A DNA stretch of 64,000 nt from Granulosicoccus sp963833195 (GTDB taxonomy: Bacteria > Pseudomonadota > Gammaproteobacteria > Granulosicoccales > Granulosicoccaceae), in NCBI GenBank assembly GCA_963833195.1, contig CAWHXF010000027.1:2976001-3040000 (forward strand), written 5' to 3'. Position numbers and translations under genes: made by a program. Below the pieces are notes generated by a model, which was not told where the DNA came from, did not search any database, and saw only the letters and a program-made list of their open reading frames with translations. Positions within the stretch are counted from its first letter, which is position 1. Each line of letters begins with the position of its first letter. Shown piece by piece: positions 9,539 through 18,447 of this stretch.

Positions 9539-11022
9539 CGACGCGCCGCCAGGGCACCTGGCGGCGCGCCCAGCGGAGCGAGGGAACGCTCCAGGGCCGC
9601 GGCGGCGGCGCACACGCCGGCCTCGCCCCCGACGGGCCCGACGATCTGCACGCCCACGGGCAGCCCGTCCACGAGCCCGGCAGGACAGGACAGTGCCGGA
9701 TGCCCCGCGAGGTTCAGGGGCAGCGTGCGCATGGGCGTCCACGTGGCGCGCCGCCCGTCGAAGTCCGCGAACGGCGGCGCCGGCCCGAGCGCGCACGCGG
9801 TGAGCAGCACATCGTGCTCCGCGAACAGAGCGTTCAAGGCGCGACGCAGCGATGCGCCGACGGCCCTGCCCGCGTCGACCGATTCGCGGGGCACCTGCTC
9901 GCCGCGCAGCAGGCCGGCCCACGCCTGACGTCCGAATCCCGCCGTCGACCGCGCCACCTCTTCGTCGCCGATCTCGTCGTCGCGCGCCGCATCCGCGCGC
10001 GCCGCTCCAGCACGCGCGCGCTCGATCGCATCGCGGTGCACCTCGAACGCCTCGATGGACAGGATCGCCGCGCCGGCCGTCTCGATCGGCGCGTAATCGG
10101 GCAGGGTCACCGGCACGACGCGGGCACCGCCCAGCGACAGCGCGGACGCGGCATCGTCGATCGCCGACAGCACCTCGGGTCGCAGCGCAGGGTCGTGCAC
10201 GAACCAGTCACGTGCGTAGCCGATGCGCAGGCCCGGTGATCCGGACGAGGCAGAGGACCGCCGCTCGGGCGGCATGCGCGAGGGCGTCGCCGGATCATCG
10301 GTCCGCGAATCCGTCCGCACGGCCATCAGCGCCTCGAACACGAGTGCCGCCTCGTCCGCCGTGGCCGCGATCAGGCCCACGTGATCGAGGCTCGGCGACA
10401 GCGCCTGCACGCCCTGCATCGGCAGCGCATCGAACGTCGGTTTCAGCCCGACCACGCCGCAGTAGCACGCCGGGGATCGCACCGAGCCGCCGGTATCGGT
10501 ACCCAGCGCGAACCGCACCAGGCCGGCGGCCACTGCGGCGGCCGAGCCCGACGAGGAGCCGCCCGTGACGTGCGCGAGGTTCCAGGGATTGCGGGGCGGC
10601 GGGTGAGGCGCATCGAAGCTCGGCCCGTCCAGCGCGTACTCGTAGGTGGCGAGCTTGCCGAGCGGCACCGCGCCCGCCGCGCGCAGCCTCGCCACCACCG
10701 CCGCGTCCGCGACCGCGGCCACGTCCGCGGTGCGGTGCGACCCGCAACGCGTGGGCAGGCCCGCCACGTCGATCACGTCCTTGACCGCGAACGGGATGCC
10801 GTGCAGCGGGCCGCGATCCGTGCCGGCGGCGAGCTCGGCGTCGGCACGAGCGGCCGCCCGCCGTGCGGGTCCGGCCGCCAGCGCGACGAACGCGCGGATG
10901 CGCGCATCGCGCTCGTCGATCCGACCGAGGTGCGCCTCGACGAGCGCGAGCGACGTCAGGCGCCGCTCGCGCAGCGCCGCGCCGGCCTCGGCGATGCTCA
11001 GGTCGGCGGGGTGTGTCTCCAT
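9535..11022 (-). CDS. Amidase (amidase signature family)
   Basis: Hydrolyses an unknown amide. The 495-residue product has the Ser-cisSer-Lys signature: Lys in FAVKDVIDVAG (about residue 80), then GGSSSGSAAAVAAGL and GTDTGGSVRSPA around residues 155-180. The start chosen is the ATG at 11022 (METHPADLSIAEAGAAL), as the upstream frame lacks family similarity. It heads the right side of a leftward group with a solute-binding protein and HisD-like dehydrogenases, hinting at uptake and breakdown of a nitrogen-containing substrate near the nitrogen regulators (inference). The GatCAB type is unlikely because no gatB or gatC lies nearby. Confidence 0.88.
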   Translation of the reverse strand: METHPADLSIAEAGAALRERRLTSLALVEAHLGRIDERDARIRAFVALAAGPARRAAARADAELAAGTDRGPLHGIPFAVKDVIDVAGLPTRCGSHRTADVAAVADAAVVARLRAAGAVPLGKLATYEYALDGPSFDAPHPPPRNPWNLAHVTGGSSSGSAAAVAAGLVRFALGTDTGGSVRSPACYCGVVGLKPTFDALPMQGVQALSPSLDHVGLIAATADEAALVFEALMAVRTDSRTDDPATPSRMPPERRSSASSGSPGLRIGYARDWFVHDPALRPEVLSAIDDAASALSLGGARVVPVTLPDYAPIETAGAAILSIEAFEVHRDAIERARAGAARADAARDDEIGDEEVARSTAGFGRQAWAGLLRGEQVPRESVDAGRAVGASLRRALNALFAEHDVLLTACALGPAPPFADFDGRRATWTPMRTLPLNLAGHPALSCPAGLVDGLPVGVQIVGPVGGEAGVCAAAAALERSLAPLGAPPGALAARR

Positions 11023-11044
11023 CGCCCGCCGGACGGCGCCGGAC

Positions 11045-12301
11045 TCACTGCAGGTAGCCTTCCCCGCGCGCCGAGGCCGTGTAGGCCTGCGTGACGTCGT
11101 CGAGCGCCTGCTCGGCGCTCTCGCTGCCCTGCAGGAACTCGGACAGGTTGTCACCGAGCGCGGTGTGCAGCAGGCCCATGTACGGCAGCATGGGGTACGG
11201 CCTCGCGCCGGCCTCGATCGTGGCGAACACGCCGGCCGCCGCGGGCGTCGGCTCGTAGCCGTCGATCAGCCACACGGCCACGTCGGCGTGCTCCTCGAGG
11301 ATCTCGGGGGAGAGCGCGTGCATCATGGCGCGGAACGACGCCTCGGCGTCCTCGTCGCTGATGTTCTTCGCGATGGCGAAGCCGTCCCACCACAGCGCCG
11401 CCGCCGGAATCGAACCGTCGCCCACGGTGGGCGCGGCGGCGAAGGCGGTGTGCTCGGCCGTGTCGGGCGAGTCGCCCTCGGGGTCGATGAACGCCGAGGC
11501 GCGCGAGCCCCAGCCGTTCATCATGGCCACCTCGCCGGACTCCCAGTACGGCTTCACCTCGTTGGTATCGAAGGTCAGGAAGTCGGGGTCCATGTAGTCG
11601 GTCATGGCCTTCATGATCTCGAGCGCCTGCACGCCCTTGTCGTTGGCGATGGCGGCCTCGGCCGAACCCGGCTCGAAGAACTCGCCCCCGAGGCCCATGT
11701 ACATGTTCACGAACTCGGCGGCGAGGTCCCAGCCCGGCTTGTCGGTGGCGGCGAGCGGCGTCTCGATGATGCCGGCCTCGCGCAGCGCCTCGGCGTTCTC
11801 GAGCATCTGCTCGTAGCTGGTCGGCACCTCCAGTCCCGCCTCGGCGAGCATGTCCTCGCGGTAGTACAGGTGCTGTGCGTTGGCCATGAAGGCGATCGCC
11901 ATGATGCGGTCGCCGATGCGGATGAGCTGGCTTTCCTGCAGGTCCTGGCCGTACTCGGCGACGAGGTCGTCGAGGGGGCGGACCAGATCGTCGTTCAGCA
12001 GCGGCACGAAGGAGTTGTTGGCCACCACCGCGACGGTGTAGCTCGCGGGGTTCACCGTCAGCGCGGGCACCTGCAGCGTCTTGTGTTCGGTGGTCTGGTC
12101 CTTGGTGACCTCGACGGTGTCCGTGGCGCACTCCTGGGCCCGATCGGCGACGACGTGCAGCGCCTCGAAGTCGTTCGACAGGATGCGCACCGAGCCCTGC
12201 TCGATGCCGCAGTCGGCGCGGACCGCGCCCGTCGCGGCCGCGGTGCCGGCGAGTACGGCCAGGACGGCCCGGGCGCCGATCGAGAGCCTGCGCTTGTTCA
12301 T
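11045..12301 (-). CDS. Extracellular solute-binding protein, ABC type family 1 (orphan)
   Basis: Periplasmic binding protein of the sugar-type (SBP_bac_1) class. The 418-residue product starts with MNKRRLSIGARAVLAVLAG, a secretion signal ending near ...VRA, followed by a mature part with VRILSNDFEALHVVADRAQE, GDRIMAIAFMANAQHLYYRED, WESGEVAMMNGWGSRASAF and ALWWDGFAIAKN, which match the lobe architecture. No permease or ATPase gene is beside it, so it either uses components encoded elsewhere or is part of a split operon. It sits 22 bases before the amidase on the same strand and 48 bases after the first HisD-like gene. The ligand is unknown. Confidence 0.85.
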   Translation of the reverse strand: MNKRRLSIGARAVLAVLAGTAAATGAVRADCGIEQGSVRILSNDFEALHVVADRAQECATDTVEVTKDQTTEHKTLQVPALTVNPASYTVAVVANNSFVPLLNDDLVRPLDDLVAEYGQDLQESQLIRIGDRIMAIAFMANAQHLYYREDMLAEAGLEVPTSYEQMLENAEALREAGIIETPLAATDKPGWDLAAEFVNMYMGLGGEFFEPGSAEAAIANDKGVQALEIMKAMTDYMDPDFLTFDTNEVKPYWESGEVAMMNGWGSRASAFIDPEGDSPDTAEHTAFAAAPTVGDGSIPAAALWWDGFAIAKNISDEDAEASFRAMMHALSPEILEEHADVAVWLIDGYEPTPAAAGVFATIEAGARPYPMLPYMGLLHTALGDNLSEFLQGSESAEQALDDVTQAYTASARGEGYLQ

Positions 12302-12349
12302 TGCGTTCCACTCCTCGGGTGATGGACGATCGGTCCACAGCATGCCCAA

Positions 12350-13642
12350 TCAAGCGCGGGCCTGCAGCCGGTCCAGACGAAGCTGCGCGGCGCGGCGGTG
12401 CCCCTCGAGGCCCTCGCTGGCGCTCTGGCGCGCCGCCGGCGGCGCCAGCGTGCGCACGCCGCGCTCGTCGATCTCCTGCCAGGTGGCGGTCTTGACGTAG
12501 GTGCCGACCCACAACCCGCCCGTGTAGCGCCCCGCGCCCATCGTCGGCAGCGTGTGGTTGGTGCCGCAGCACTTGTCCGAGTACACGACGCTCGACAGCT
12601 CGCCGATGAACAGCGAGCCGTAGTCCCGCAGCCGGTGCGAGAACGCCATGGGCTCCTGCACGTGCACCTGCAGGTGCTCGGCGGCAACGTGGTCCGAGTA
12701 GCGCACCATCGCGTCCTCGTCCTCGCACACCGCGATCTCGCCGAAGTCCTCCCACGCCCGCCCCGCGGTCGACGCGGTGGACAACGTCTCGAGCTGGGCG
12801 CGCACCTCGGCGAGCGTGGCCTCGGCGAGCGCCGCGTCCGTCGTGATGAGCCCGACGCGCGTGCGCACGTCGTGCTCGGCCTGGGCCAGCAGGTCGGTGG
12901 CGATGGTCTCGGCGTCCCCGGTGGAGTCCGCCAGCACGAAGATCTCGGACGGGCCCGCGAGCTGATCGATGCCTACGGTGCCGAACACCTGCCGCTTGGC
13001 CTCGTTCACGTAGGCGTTGCCCGGACCGACGATCTTGTCCACGGCCGGCACGCTGTCGGTGCCGAACGCCATCGCCGCGATGGCCTGCGCGCCGCCGATG
13101 CGGAAGATGCGGTGCGCACCCGACAGGTGGCAGCCCGCGATCATGGCGGGGTGCGCCGCGGGCGGCAGGCAGGCGACGATCTCGTCCACGCCCGCCACCA
13201 CCGCCGGCACGATCGTCATGACGGGCGCGGACAGCAGCGGGTAGCGCCCGCCCGGCACGTAGCAGCCGACCCGGCGCAGCGGGATCAGCCGGTGGCCCAG
13301 CCGCACGCCCGGCAGCGTCTCGACATCGAGGGGGAGCATCGTCCCGAGCTGGGCCTCGGCGAAGCGGCGCACGTTGTCGATCGCGAACTGGGTGTCGGCA
13401 CGGGTCCGCGCATCGAGCTCGTCGAGCGCGCGAGCCCGCTCGTCGTCCGTGACCTCGAAGCGCGCGAGCTCGCTGCGGTCGAAGTCGCGCGCACACTCGG
13501 CCACGGCCGCGTCGCCGCGCGCGCGCACCGCGTCGAGGATGCGCGACACCGTGCGCCCCAACGAGCCGTCGTCGTCGGCGGCGCTCCGCGTCGGCGACTT
13601 GATCCAGCGGACGCCGGCGAAGGCGGGGTGCGTGTGGTCCAT
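12350..13642 (-). CDS. Histidinol-dehydrogenase-family (HpsN-like) NAD-dependent alcohol dehydrogenase, copy 1
   Basis: Four-electron alcohol-to-acid dehydrogenase of the HisD fold. The 430-residue product has GCYVPGGRYPLLS, VGPGNAYVNEAKR, AGPSEIFVLAD, the zinc-site sequence AQAEHD, the catalytic Glu-His pair in VAAEHLQV and CGTNHTLPT. The phrase TNHTLPTMGAGRYTGGLWVG resembles sulfopropanediol 3-dehydrogenase (HpsN) more than biosynthetic HisD. No other his biosynthesis gene is in the block, and a second paralogue lies at 15729-17060. Substrate may be a diol or sulfodiol (inference). Separated from the NTF2-like gene by 16 bases. Confidence 0.83.
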   Translation of the reverse strand: MDHTHPAFAGVRWIKSPTRSAADDDGSLGRTVSRILDAVRARGDAAVAECARDFDRSELARFEVTDDERARALDELDARTRADTQFAIDNVRRFAEAQLGTMLPLDVETLPGVRLGHRLIPLRRVGCYVPGGRYPLLSAPVMTIVPAVVAGVDEIVACLPPAAHPAMIAGCHLSGAHRIFRIGGAQAIAAMAFGTDSVPAVDKIVGPGNAYVNEAKRQVFGTVGIDQLAGPSEIFVLADSTGDAETIATDLLAQAEHDVRTRVGLITTDAALAEATLAEVRAQLETLSTASTAGRAWEDFGEIAVCEDEDAMVRYSDHVAAEHLQVHVQEPMAFSHRLRDYGSLFIGELSSVVYSDKCCGTNHTLPTMGAGRYTGGLWVGTYVKTATWQEIDERGVRTLAPPAARQSASEGLEGHRRAAQLRLDRLQARA

Positions 13643-13658
13643 GAACGGCGAAACGGGA

Positions 13659-14732
13659 TCAGGGGCGATCGACGAGCTGTGCGAGCTTGATCTGCACGAG
13701 CACGGAGAACTGGTCGAAGGCGCGCCATTCGTCGACGATGCGCCCGTCCTTGTAGTGGTAGTGGCTGATGCCGAGCATCTGCACGCGCTTGCCGCTCGGC
13801 GCGCCGAGCTCGGCGAGCGTGCCGTAGCCGAGGTGATGCCCTTCGAGCACCCAGCGCACGGCCACCTTGACGCCGCCCTCGTCGCAGGGCGTGGAGCTGA
13901 TGTGCTGCGGCAGGAACACCGCGTCCGGCAACGAGCCGATCAGCCCGAGAGTCTGGTGCGTGACCGCGGCGGTGCCGAAGAGCTCCAGCGTCAGCGGGCC
14001 GTGGTACTGCACCGTGGGTGCGTAGACATCGCGGATACGCCCGAACATGCGCCCGTTCATGACCTCGTGCAGCCAGGTCAGCGTCTCGCGTTCGAGCTCG
14101 TTGTGCGCGATGGCCAGATCGGGCTCGGCCTCCGGCGGGTACTGGCCGAGCATGCGCCGGTTCTCGCCGATGTCCAGCGCGCTCTGCCCGCGCCCGAGCG
14201 CCGCCTCGGCGGCGGCGTCGGCGTAGGCGTGCACGTCGAGCCCGAGCTGCTTCATGATCGCCATCTGGTCGGAGACGATCCACTCGCGGTAGATGCGGTT
14301 CTCGAAGATCATGCAGTCGGCGATGGTGCGCGACACGAAGCTCCTGCCGTTGGGCGGCCCGTAGTGGCCGGCCTGGGTGTGCCGGCCGGTGCCGGTGACG
14401 AGGTGCGAGGTGTGGAAGCCGTCCCGGTCGTTGCCGTTCCAGATCACGTGCGTGGCCATGCCGCGCCGCTCGGGCAGCGCGCAGAGCCGCGCGACGGTGT
14501 CGCGCACCAGCTCCTCGCGGTCGTACAGCGTGCCGAGCGAGTCGTAGACCGTGCAGTTGTGCGTGTAGTGCGTGTAGATCAGCCCGACGTCGCGCTCGTC
14601 CCAGATGCGGTGCGTGCAGCGCACGATGTAGTCGACGATGTCGGTGTAGACGTCGTCGAAGCCGCGCATGGACTGCACGCGCTCGCGCGCGGGGTCGACG
14701 AGATCGGTGAAGTCGTGGCGCTCCACCTGCAT
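13659..14732 (-). CDS. Two-domain NTF2-like (SnoaL-type) protein
   Basis: A 357-residue cytoplasmic protein made of two SnoaL/NTF2-like alpha-beta cone domains (about residues 25-165 and 195-345). The first contains DVGLIYTHYTHNCTVYDSLG and the second YAPTVQYHGPLTLELFG and GISHYHYKDGRIVDEWRAFD, the usual closing strand of such domains. The start is the ATG at 14732: a strong GGAAGGA lies 6 bases before it, whereas the longer frame to 14819 has none. Such proteins act as isomerases, cyclases, dehydratases or small-ligand binders; the reaction here is unknown. It lies within the group of HisD-like and SDR genes, so it may process the same substrate. Confidence 0.75.
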   Translation of the reverse strand: MQVERHDFTDLVDPARERVQSMRGFDDVYTDIVDYIVRCTHRIWDERDVGLIYTHYTHNCTVYDSLGTLYDREELVRDTVARLCALPERRGMATHVIWNGNDRDGFHTSHLVTGTGRHTQAGHYGPPNGRSFVSRTIADCMIFENRIYREWIVSDQMAIMKQLGLDVHAYADAAAEAALGRGQSALDIGENRRMLGQYPPEAEPDLAIAHNELERETLTWLHEVMNGRMFGRIRDVYAPTVQYHGPLTLELFGTAAVTHQTLGLIGSLPDAVFLPQHISSTPCDEGGVKVAVRWVLEGHHLGYGTLAELGAPSGKRVQMLGISHYHYKDGRIVDEWRAFDQFSVLVQIKLAQLVDRP

Positions 14733-14940
14733 GGGCGATCCTTCCGGCAGGTCCCCCGCCACGGTACGCCCTGCATCGTGAGGGACGGGCTCGATCGCGG
14801 AGCCTGCGGAAGGGGCCATGTACGGTCTCGGTCGGCGAATGGGGCGCCGCGGCGGTCGGTGCGCCCGACTATATCCCGGACGTCGGTTGCCGCATCGCGC
14901 ACGATGGTCGCCGCTTTTGCCGCCCCCGGCGCGGCGCCGC

Positions 14941-15732
14941 TCAGCTCGCCGTCCAGCCCCCGTCCACCACCAGCGAGCTGCCCGTGATCATGGCCGCGGC
15001 GTCCGAGGCCAGGAACACGACCGGGCCCATCAGGTCCTCCACCTCGGCGATGCGGCCGAGCTCGATCTTCGACTCGATCCACGCGACGCGCTCGGGATCG
15101 GCGAACGTCGATGCGGTCAGCGGCGTGCGCACGAACGTCGGGCACACCGTGTTCACGCGCACCCCGTGCCGACCGGCCTCGATCGCCATCGCGCGCGTCA
15201 GCCCTTCCACCGCGAACTTGCTGGCGCAGTAGAGCGTGCGGTCGATGCCGCCGACGAGCCCCATCTGCGAGGACGTGTTCACGATGCTGCCGCCCTTGCC
15301 CGCCGCCACCATGCCGGCGAGCACGGCCTGCGCGACGAAGTAGGCGGCGCGCACGTTCAGACCCATCACGGCGTCGAAGTCCTCGGGCGTCGCGTCGCGC
15401 ATCGGCCCGGGCCGGTTCAGCCCGGCGTTGTTGACGAGGATGCGGAACGGCCCACGCTCCACGATCGCGGCGCGCGCGGCGTCGACGTCCGCCACGTCCA
15501 GCACGAGCGCCTCGGCCGCGTGGCCCTCGGCGTTCAGCGCCTCGCACGTCCGTCCGAGCTCCTCGCCCGAACGCGCGGCCAGCACGACGCTCGCGCCCGC
15601 GCGCGCGAGCGCCACCGCCGCGGCCCGACCGATGCCGCGACTGGCGCCCGTCACGAGCGCGCGTCGGCCGTCGAGCCGGAACGAAGGCGTGACGGGCAGC
15701 TCGGAGCCGGGCTCGGAGGCCGGTCCGGTCAT
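14941..15732 (-). CDS. SDR family NAD(P)-dependent oxidoreductase
   Basis: Classical short-chain dehydrogenase of 263 residues. It has the Rossmann motif TGASRGIG near residue 29, NNAG, an active-site Ser in VNTSSQ, and YCASK (Tyr/Lys pair); the tail ITGSSLVVDGGW is typical. The ATG overlaps the stop of the upstream HpsN-like gene by four bases, so the two are translationally coupled. In known sulfopropanediol pathways SDR enzymes (HpsO/HpsP) interconvert diol enantiomers before HpsN; this pairing is compatible but unproven. Confidence 0.88.
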   Translation of the reverse strand: MTGPASEPGSELPVTPSFRLDGRRALVTGASRGIGRAAAVALARAGASVVLAARSGEELGRTCEALNAEGHAAEALVLDVADVDAARAAIVERGPFRILVNNAGLNRPGPMRDATPEDFDAVMGLNVRAAYFVAQAVLAGMVAAGKGGSIVNTSSQMGLVGGIDRTLYCASKFAVEGLTRAMAIEAGRHGVRVNTVCPTFVRTPLTASTFADPERVAWIESKIELGRIAEVEDLMGPVVFLASDAAAMITGSSLVVDGGWTAS

Positions 15733-17060
15733 CGGTCCCGCGCGGCGGCCACGGCCTCGGCACCTTCGCCGTAGGGCACGTTCCTGCCGCCGTAGCGACG
15801 CACGCGCACGTTGGCCTGCTCGGCGTGGCCGACGAAACCCTCCAGCATGCACAGCCTGGAGCAGTACTCGCCGATCATCGCGGAAGCCTCGTCCGTCGTC
15901 ACCCGCTGGTAGCTGTGCGTCTTGATGAACTTGCCCACCCAGAGACCGCCGGTGTAGCGCCCGGCCTTCTTCGTCGGCAGCGTGTGGTTCGTGCCGATGA
16001 CCTTGTCGCCGTAGGCGACGTTCGTGCGCGGACCGAGGAACAGCGCCCCGTAGGCCGTCATGTTGTCGAGGAAGTAGTCGTCGTCGCGCGTCATGACCTG
16101 CACGTGCTCGGAAGCGAGCTCCTCGGATTCCGCGAGCATCTCCTCGAGCGAGTCGCACAGGATCACCTCGCCGTAGTCGCGCCAGGAGCGGCGCGCCACG
16201 TCGGCGGTCGGCAGGATCTCGAGCAGCCGATCGATCTCGGCGAGGGTCTCCCTCGCAAGCTTCTCGGAATCGGTGATCAGCACCGCGGGGGAATTCACGC
16301 CGTGCTCGGCCTGGCCCAGCAGGTCGGTGGCGACCAGCTCGGCATCGACCGTGTCGTCGGCGATCACGCAGGTCTCGGTGGGCCCCGCGAAGAGATCGAT
16401 GCCGACCCGCCCGTAGAGCTGGCGCTTGGCCTCGGCCACGAACGCGTTCCCGGGTCCGACGAGCATGTGCACCGCGGCAATGCTCTCGGTACCGAGCGCC
16501 ATCGCGCCCACCGCCTGCGTGCCGCCGAGCACGAGGATCTCGTCGGCACCGCCCAGGTGCATCGCCGCGACGATCGCCGGATGCGCGCCGCCCTCGAAGG
16601 GGGGCGCCGCGGCGACGATGCGCTTGACGCCCGCGACCTTCGCGGTCGCGACGCTCATGTGCGCGCTCGCCACCATCGGGTACTTGCCGCCCGGCACGTA
16701 GCAGCCGACCGAGGCGACGGGGATGTGCTTGTGGCCGAGCACGACGCCCGGCATCGTCTCCACCTCGACGTCCAGCATGGAGTCGCGCTGCACCTGCGCG
16801 AAGTGCCGGACCTGTTCCTGCGCGAAGCGGATGTCGGCGAGCTCCCGGTTCGACAGCTTCGCCATGGCCGCCTCGATCTGCTGCTCGGTGAGCCGGAAGC
16901 TGTCCGGTTCCCAGCCGTCGAACCGCGCCGACAGCTCGCGCACGGCCGCGTCGCCGCGCGCCTCGATGTCCGCCAGGATCCCCTCGACGGTGCGACGCAC
17001 CTTCGTGTCGTCGTCGCGGCGGTCCGCCTCGGAGCGACCGGCTTTCAGGATGCGGGACAT
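15729..17060 (-). CDS. HpsN-like (sulfopropanediol-dehydrogenase-type) HisD family protein, copy 2
   Basis: A 443-residue NAD-dependent dehydrogenase of the HisD fold, starting MSRILKAGRSEADRRDDDTK. Key elements are GCYVPGGKYPMVASAH, VGPGNAFVAEAKRQLYG, the GQAEHG zinc region, LASEHVQV with the catalytic Glu-His pair, and GTNHTLPTKKAGRYTGGLWV. These features favour the HpsN subgroup, which oxidises (R)-2,3-dihydroxypropane-1-sulfonate to sulfolactate, over biosynthetic HisD. It is the first gene of the leftward block and faces ntrB across 297 bases. It resembles the 12350-13642 protein but is clearly divergent, so the two probably take different substrates or act in sequence. Confidence 0.83.
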   Translation of the reverse strand: MSRILKAGRSEADRRDDDTKVRRTVEGILADIEARGDAAVRELSARFDGWEPDSFRLTEQQIEAAMAKLSNRELADIRFAQEQVRHFAQVQRDSMLDVEVETMPGVVLGHKHIPVASVGCYVPGGKYPMVASAHMSVATAKVAGVKRIVAAAPPFEGGAHPAIVAAMHLGGADEILVLGGTQAVGAMALGTESIAAVHMLVGPGNAFVAEAKRQLYGRVGIDLFAGPTETCVIADDTVDAELVATDLLGQAEHGVNSPAVLITDSEKLARETLAEIDRLLEILPTADVARRSWRDYGEVILCDSLEEMLAESEELASEHVQVMTRDDDYFLDNMTAYGALFLGPRTNVAYGDKVIGTNHTLPTKKAGRYTGGLWVGKFIKTHSYQRVTTDEASAMIGEYCSRLCMLEGFVGHAEQANVRVRRYGGRNVPYGEGAEAVAAARDR

Positions 17061-17216
17061 GCGCGTCGTCGGTGGGTGCAGAAGTGAAAGACTACTGAAC
17101 TTCGGCCCGGGCGACGCCTTCCGGACGGGCGCGGCTCGCGCCGGCGCGGCCGCATGACCGAGCGTACGGGGCGGGAAGCGCGGGCGCACCTCGGCGGAGC
17201 GCACGCGAACCCGAAA

Positions 17217-17233
17217 CGCACCAAAAGAGTGCA
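17217..17233. promoter_or_regulatory. NtrC-binding site upstream of ntrB
   Basis: CGCACC-AAAAG-AGTGCA matches the NtrC consensus TGCACC-N5-GGTGCA with one change in each half. It lies about 125 bases before the ntrB ATG and between ntrB and the divergent HpsN-like gene. Downstream is an AT-rich stretch (CAATTGATTCGCTTGATTTAAAC region, 17271-17293) that could contain the promoter. NtrC autoregulation of ntrBC is known in enterobacteria; here it could also touch the divergent block. Confidence 0.55.
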
Positions 17234-17357
17234 TACTCGCGCAAGCACGACCGAAAGGCTTCATCACAAGCAATTGATTCGCTTGATTTAAACGACCAAT
17301 CTCGGACGACGCGCCATTGCTCCGTCGCGGTGCATTCCTTGCAACCGCCAGTCGACC

Positions 17358-18446
17358 ATGACGCCGCAACCGAGCTCGAAGCCCGATTTCACCCTCGTCG
17401 AGGCGATGCTGACGGGCGTGGTGCGGCTCGACGACGGCTTTCGCGTGAAATACCTGAACCCTGCGGCCGAGCAGATGCTGGGCGTCGGGGTGCGCAGGGC
17501 GACGGGGCAGCGCCTCACCCGACTGGTCACCCTGCCCGATGCGCTGTTCGCACGGCTGCGCGAGGCCCTGGAGCACGACCGCCCCTGCACCGACCGCCAG
17601 GTCGTCATCGAGCCGCACGGTCAGCCGCCGCTGCTCGTGGACTGCGCCATCGTGCCGCACCCCACCCGCGACGGACGGCCCGGGCTCGTCGTGGAGCTCG
17701 GTGCGGTGGATCGCTCGCTGCGCATCGCGCGCGACGAGGCCATGCTGGCGCAGCAGGAGCACGCGCGGTCGCTGCTGCGAGGGCTCGCGCACGAGATCAA
17801 GAACCCGCTCGGCGGGCTGCGCGGGGCGGCACAGTTGCTCGAGCGCCAGCTCGACGACCCGGAGCTCGCCGAGTACACCTCCATCATCATCCGCGAGGCG
17901 GACCGGCTGCAGGGCCTGATCGATCGCATGCTGGGGCCCGCGAACCGGCCCCTGCGCCAGCGCGTGAACGTGCACGAGGTGCTCGAGCACGTGCGCAAGA
18001 TCGCCGTGGTGGGCGCGCCCGACGGGGTGACGCTGCGCTTCGACTACGACCCCTCCATTCCCGAGTTCGTCAGCGACCGCGACCGCCTGGTGCAGGTCGT
18101 GCTGAACGTCGTCGGCAACGCGCTGCAGGCCATCGGCGAGCGCGGCACGGTCACCTTCCGCACCCGAGTGCTGTCGAACTTCACGATCGGCGGGACGCGC
18201 CACCCGCTCGTCGCCTCGGTGGAGGTGCACGACGACGGGCCCGGCGTGCCGCCGCACCTGGCCGACCAGATCTTCTACCCGATGGTCACCGGCACCGACC
18301 ACGGCACGGGCCTCGGGCTATCCATCGCGCAGTCGACCATCAACCAGCTCGGCGGTCTCGTCGAGTGCGAGAGCCGACCCGGCGCCACGACCTTCACCGT
18401 GCTGGTTCCGCTGGAACCCGCGCACGACACGAACGCGAGCGAATGA
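17358..18446 (+). CDS. glnL: Nitrogen regulation sensor kinase/phosphatase NtrB
   Basis: Cytoplasmic two-component sensor that phosphorylates or, with PII, dephosphorylates NtrC. The 362-residue product has an N-terminal PAS-like domain (about residues 12-120: VRLDDGFRVKYLNPAAEQML), the phospho-acceptor His145 in GLAHEIKNPLGG, an N box (VVLNVVGNALQA), DDGPGVPP, and a G box DHGTGLGLSIAQSTINQLGG. No membrane segments. The ATG at 17358 gives the normal NtrB N-terminus. Only one base separates it from ntrC. A possible NtrC site at 17217 suggests autoregulation. Confidence 0.95.
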   Translation: MTPQPSSKPDFTLVEAMLTGVVRLDDGFRVKYLNPAAEQMLGVGVRRATGQRLTRLVTLPDALFARLREALEHDRPCTDRQVVIEPHGQPPLLVDCAIVPHPTRDGRPGLVVELGAVDRSLRIARDEAMLAQQEHARSLLRGLAHEIKNPLGGLRGAAQLLERQLDDPELAEYTSIIIREADRLQGLIDRMLGPANRPLRQRVNVHEVLEHVRKIAVVGAPDGVTLRFDYDPSIPEFVSDRDRLVQVVLNVVGNALQAIGERGTVTFRTRVLSNFTIGGTRHPLVASVEVHDDGPGVPPHLADQIFYPMVTGTDHGTGLGLSIAQSTINQLGGLVECESRPGATTFTVLVPLEPAHDTNASE

Positions 18447-18447
18447 C

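Noticed and set aside
12350..13642. Assignment as biosynthetic hisD
   Set aside because: The C-terminal TNHTLPT/GRYTGGLWVG stretch and its context beside a paralogue, an SDR and a solute-binding protein favour the HpsN-like catabolic subgroup.
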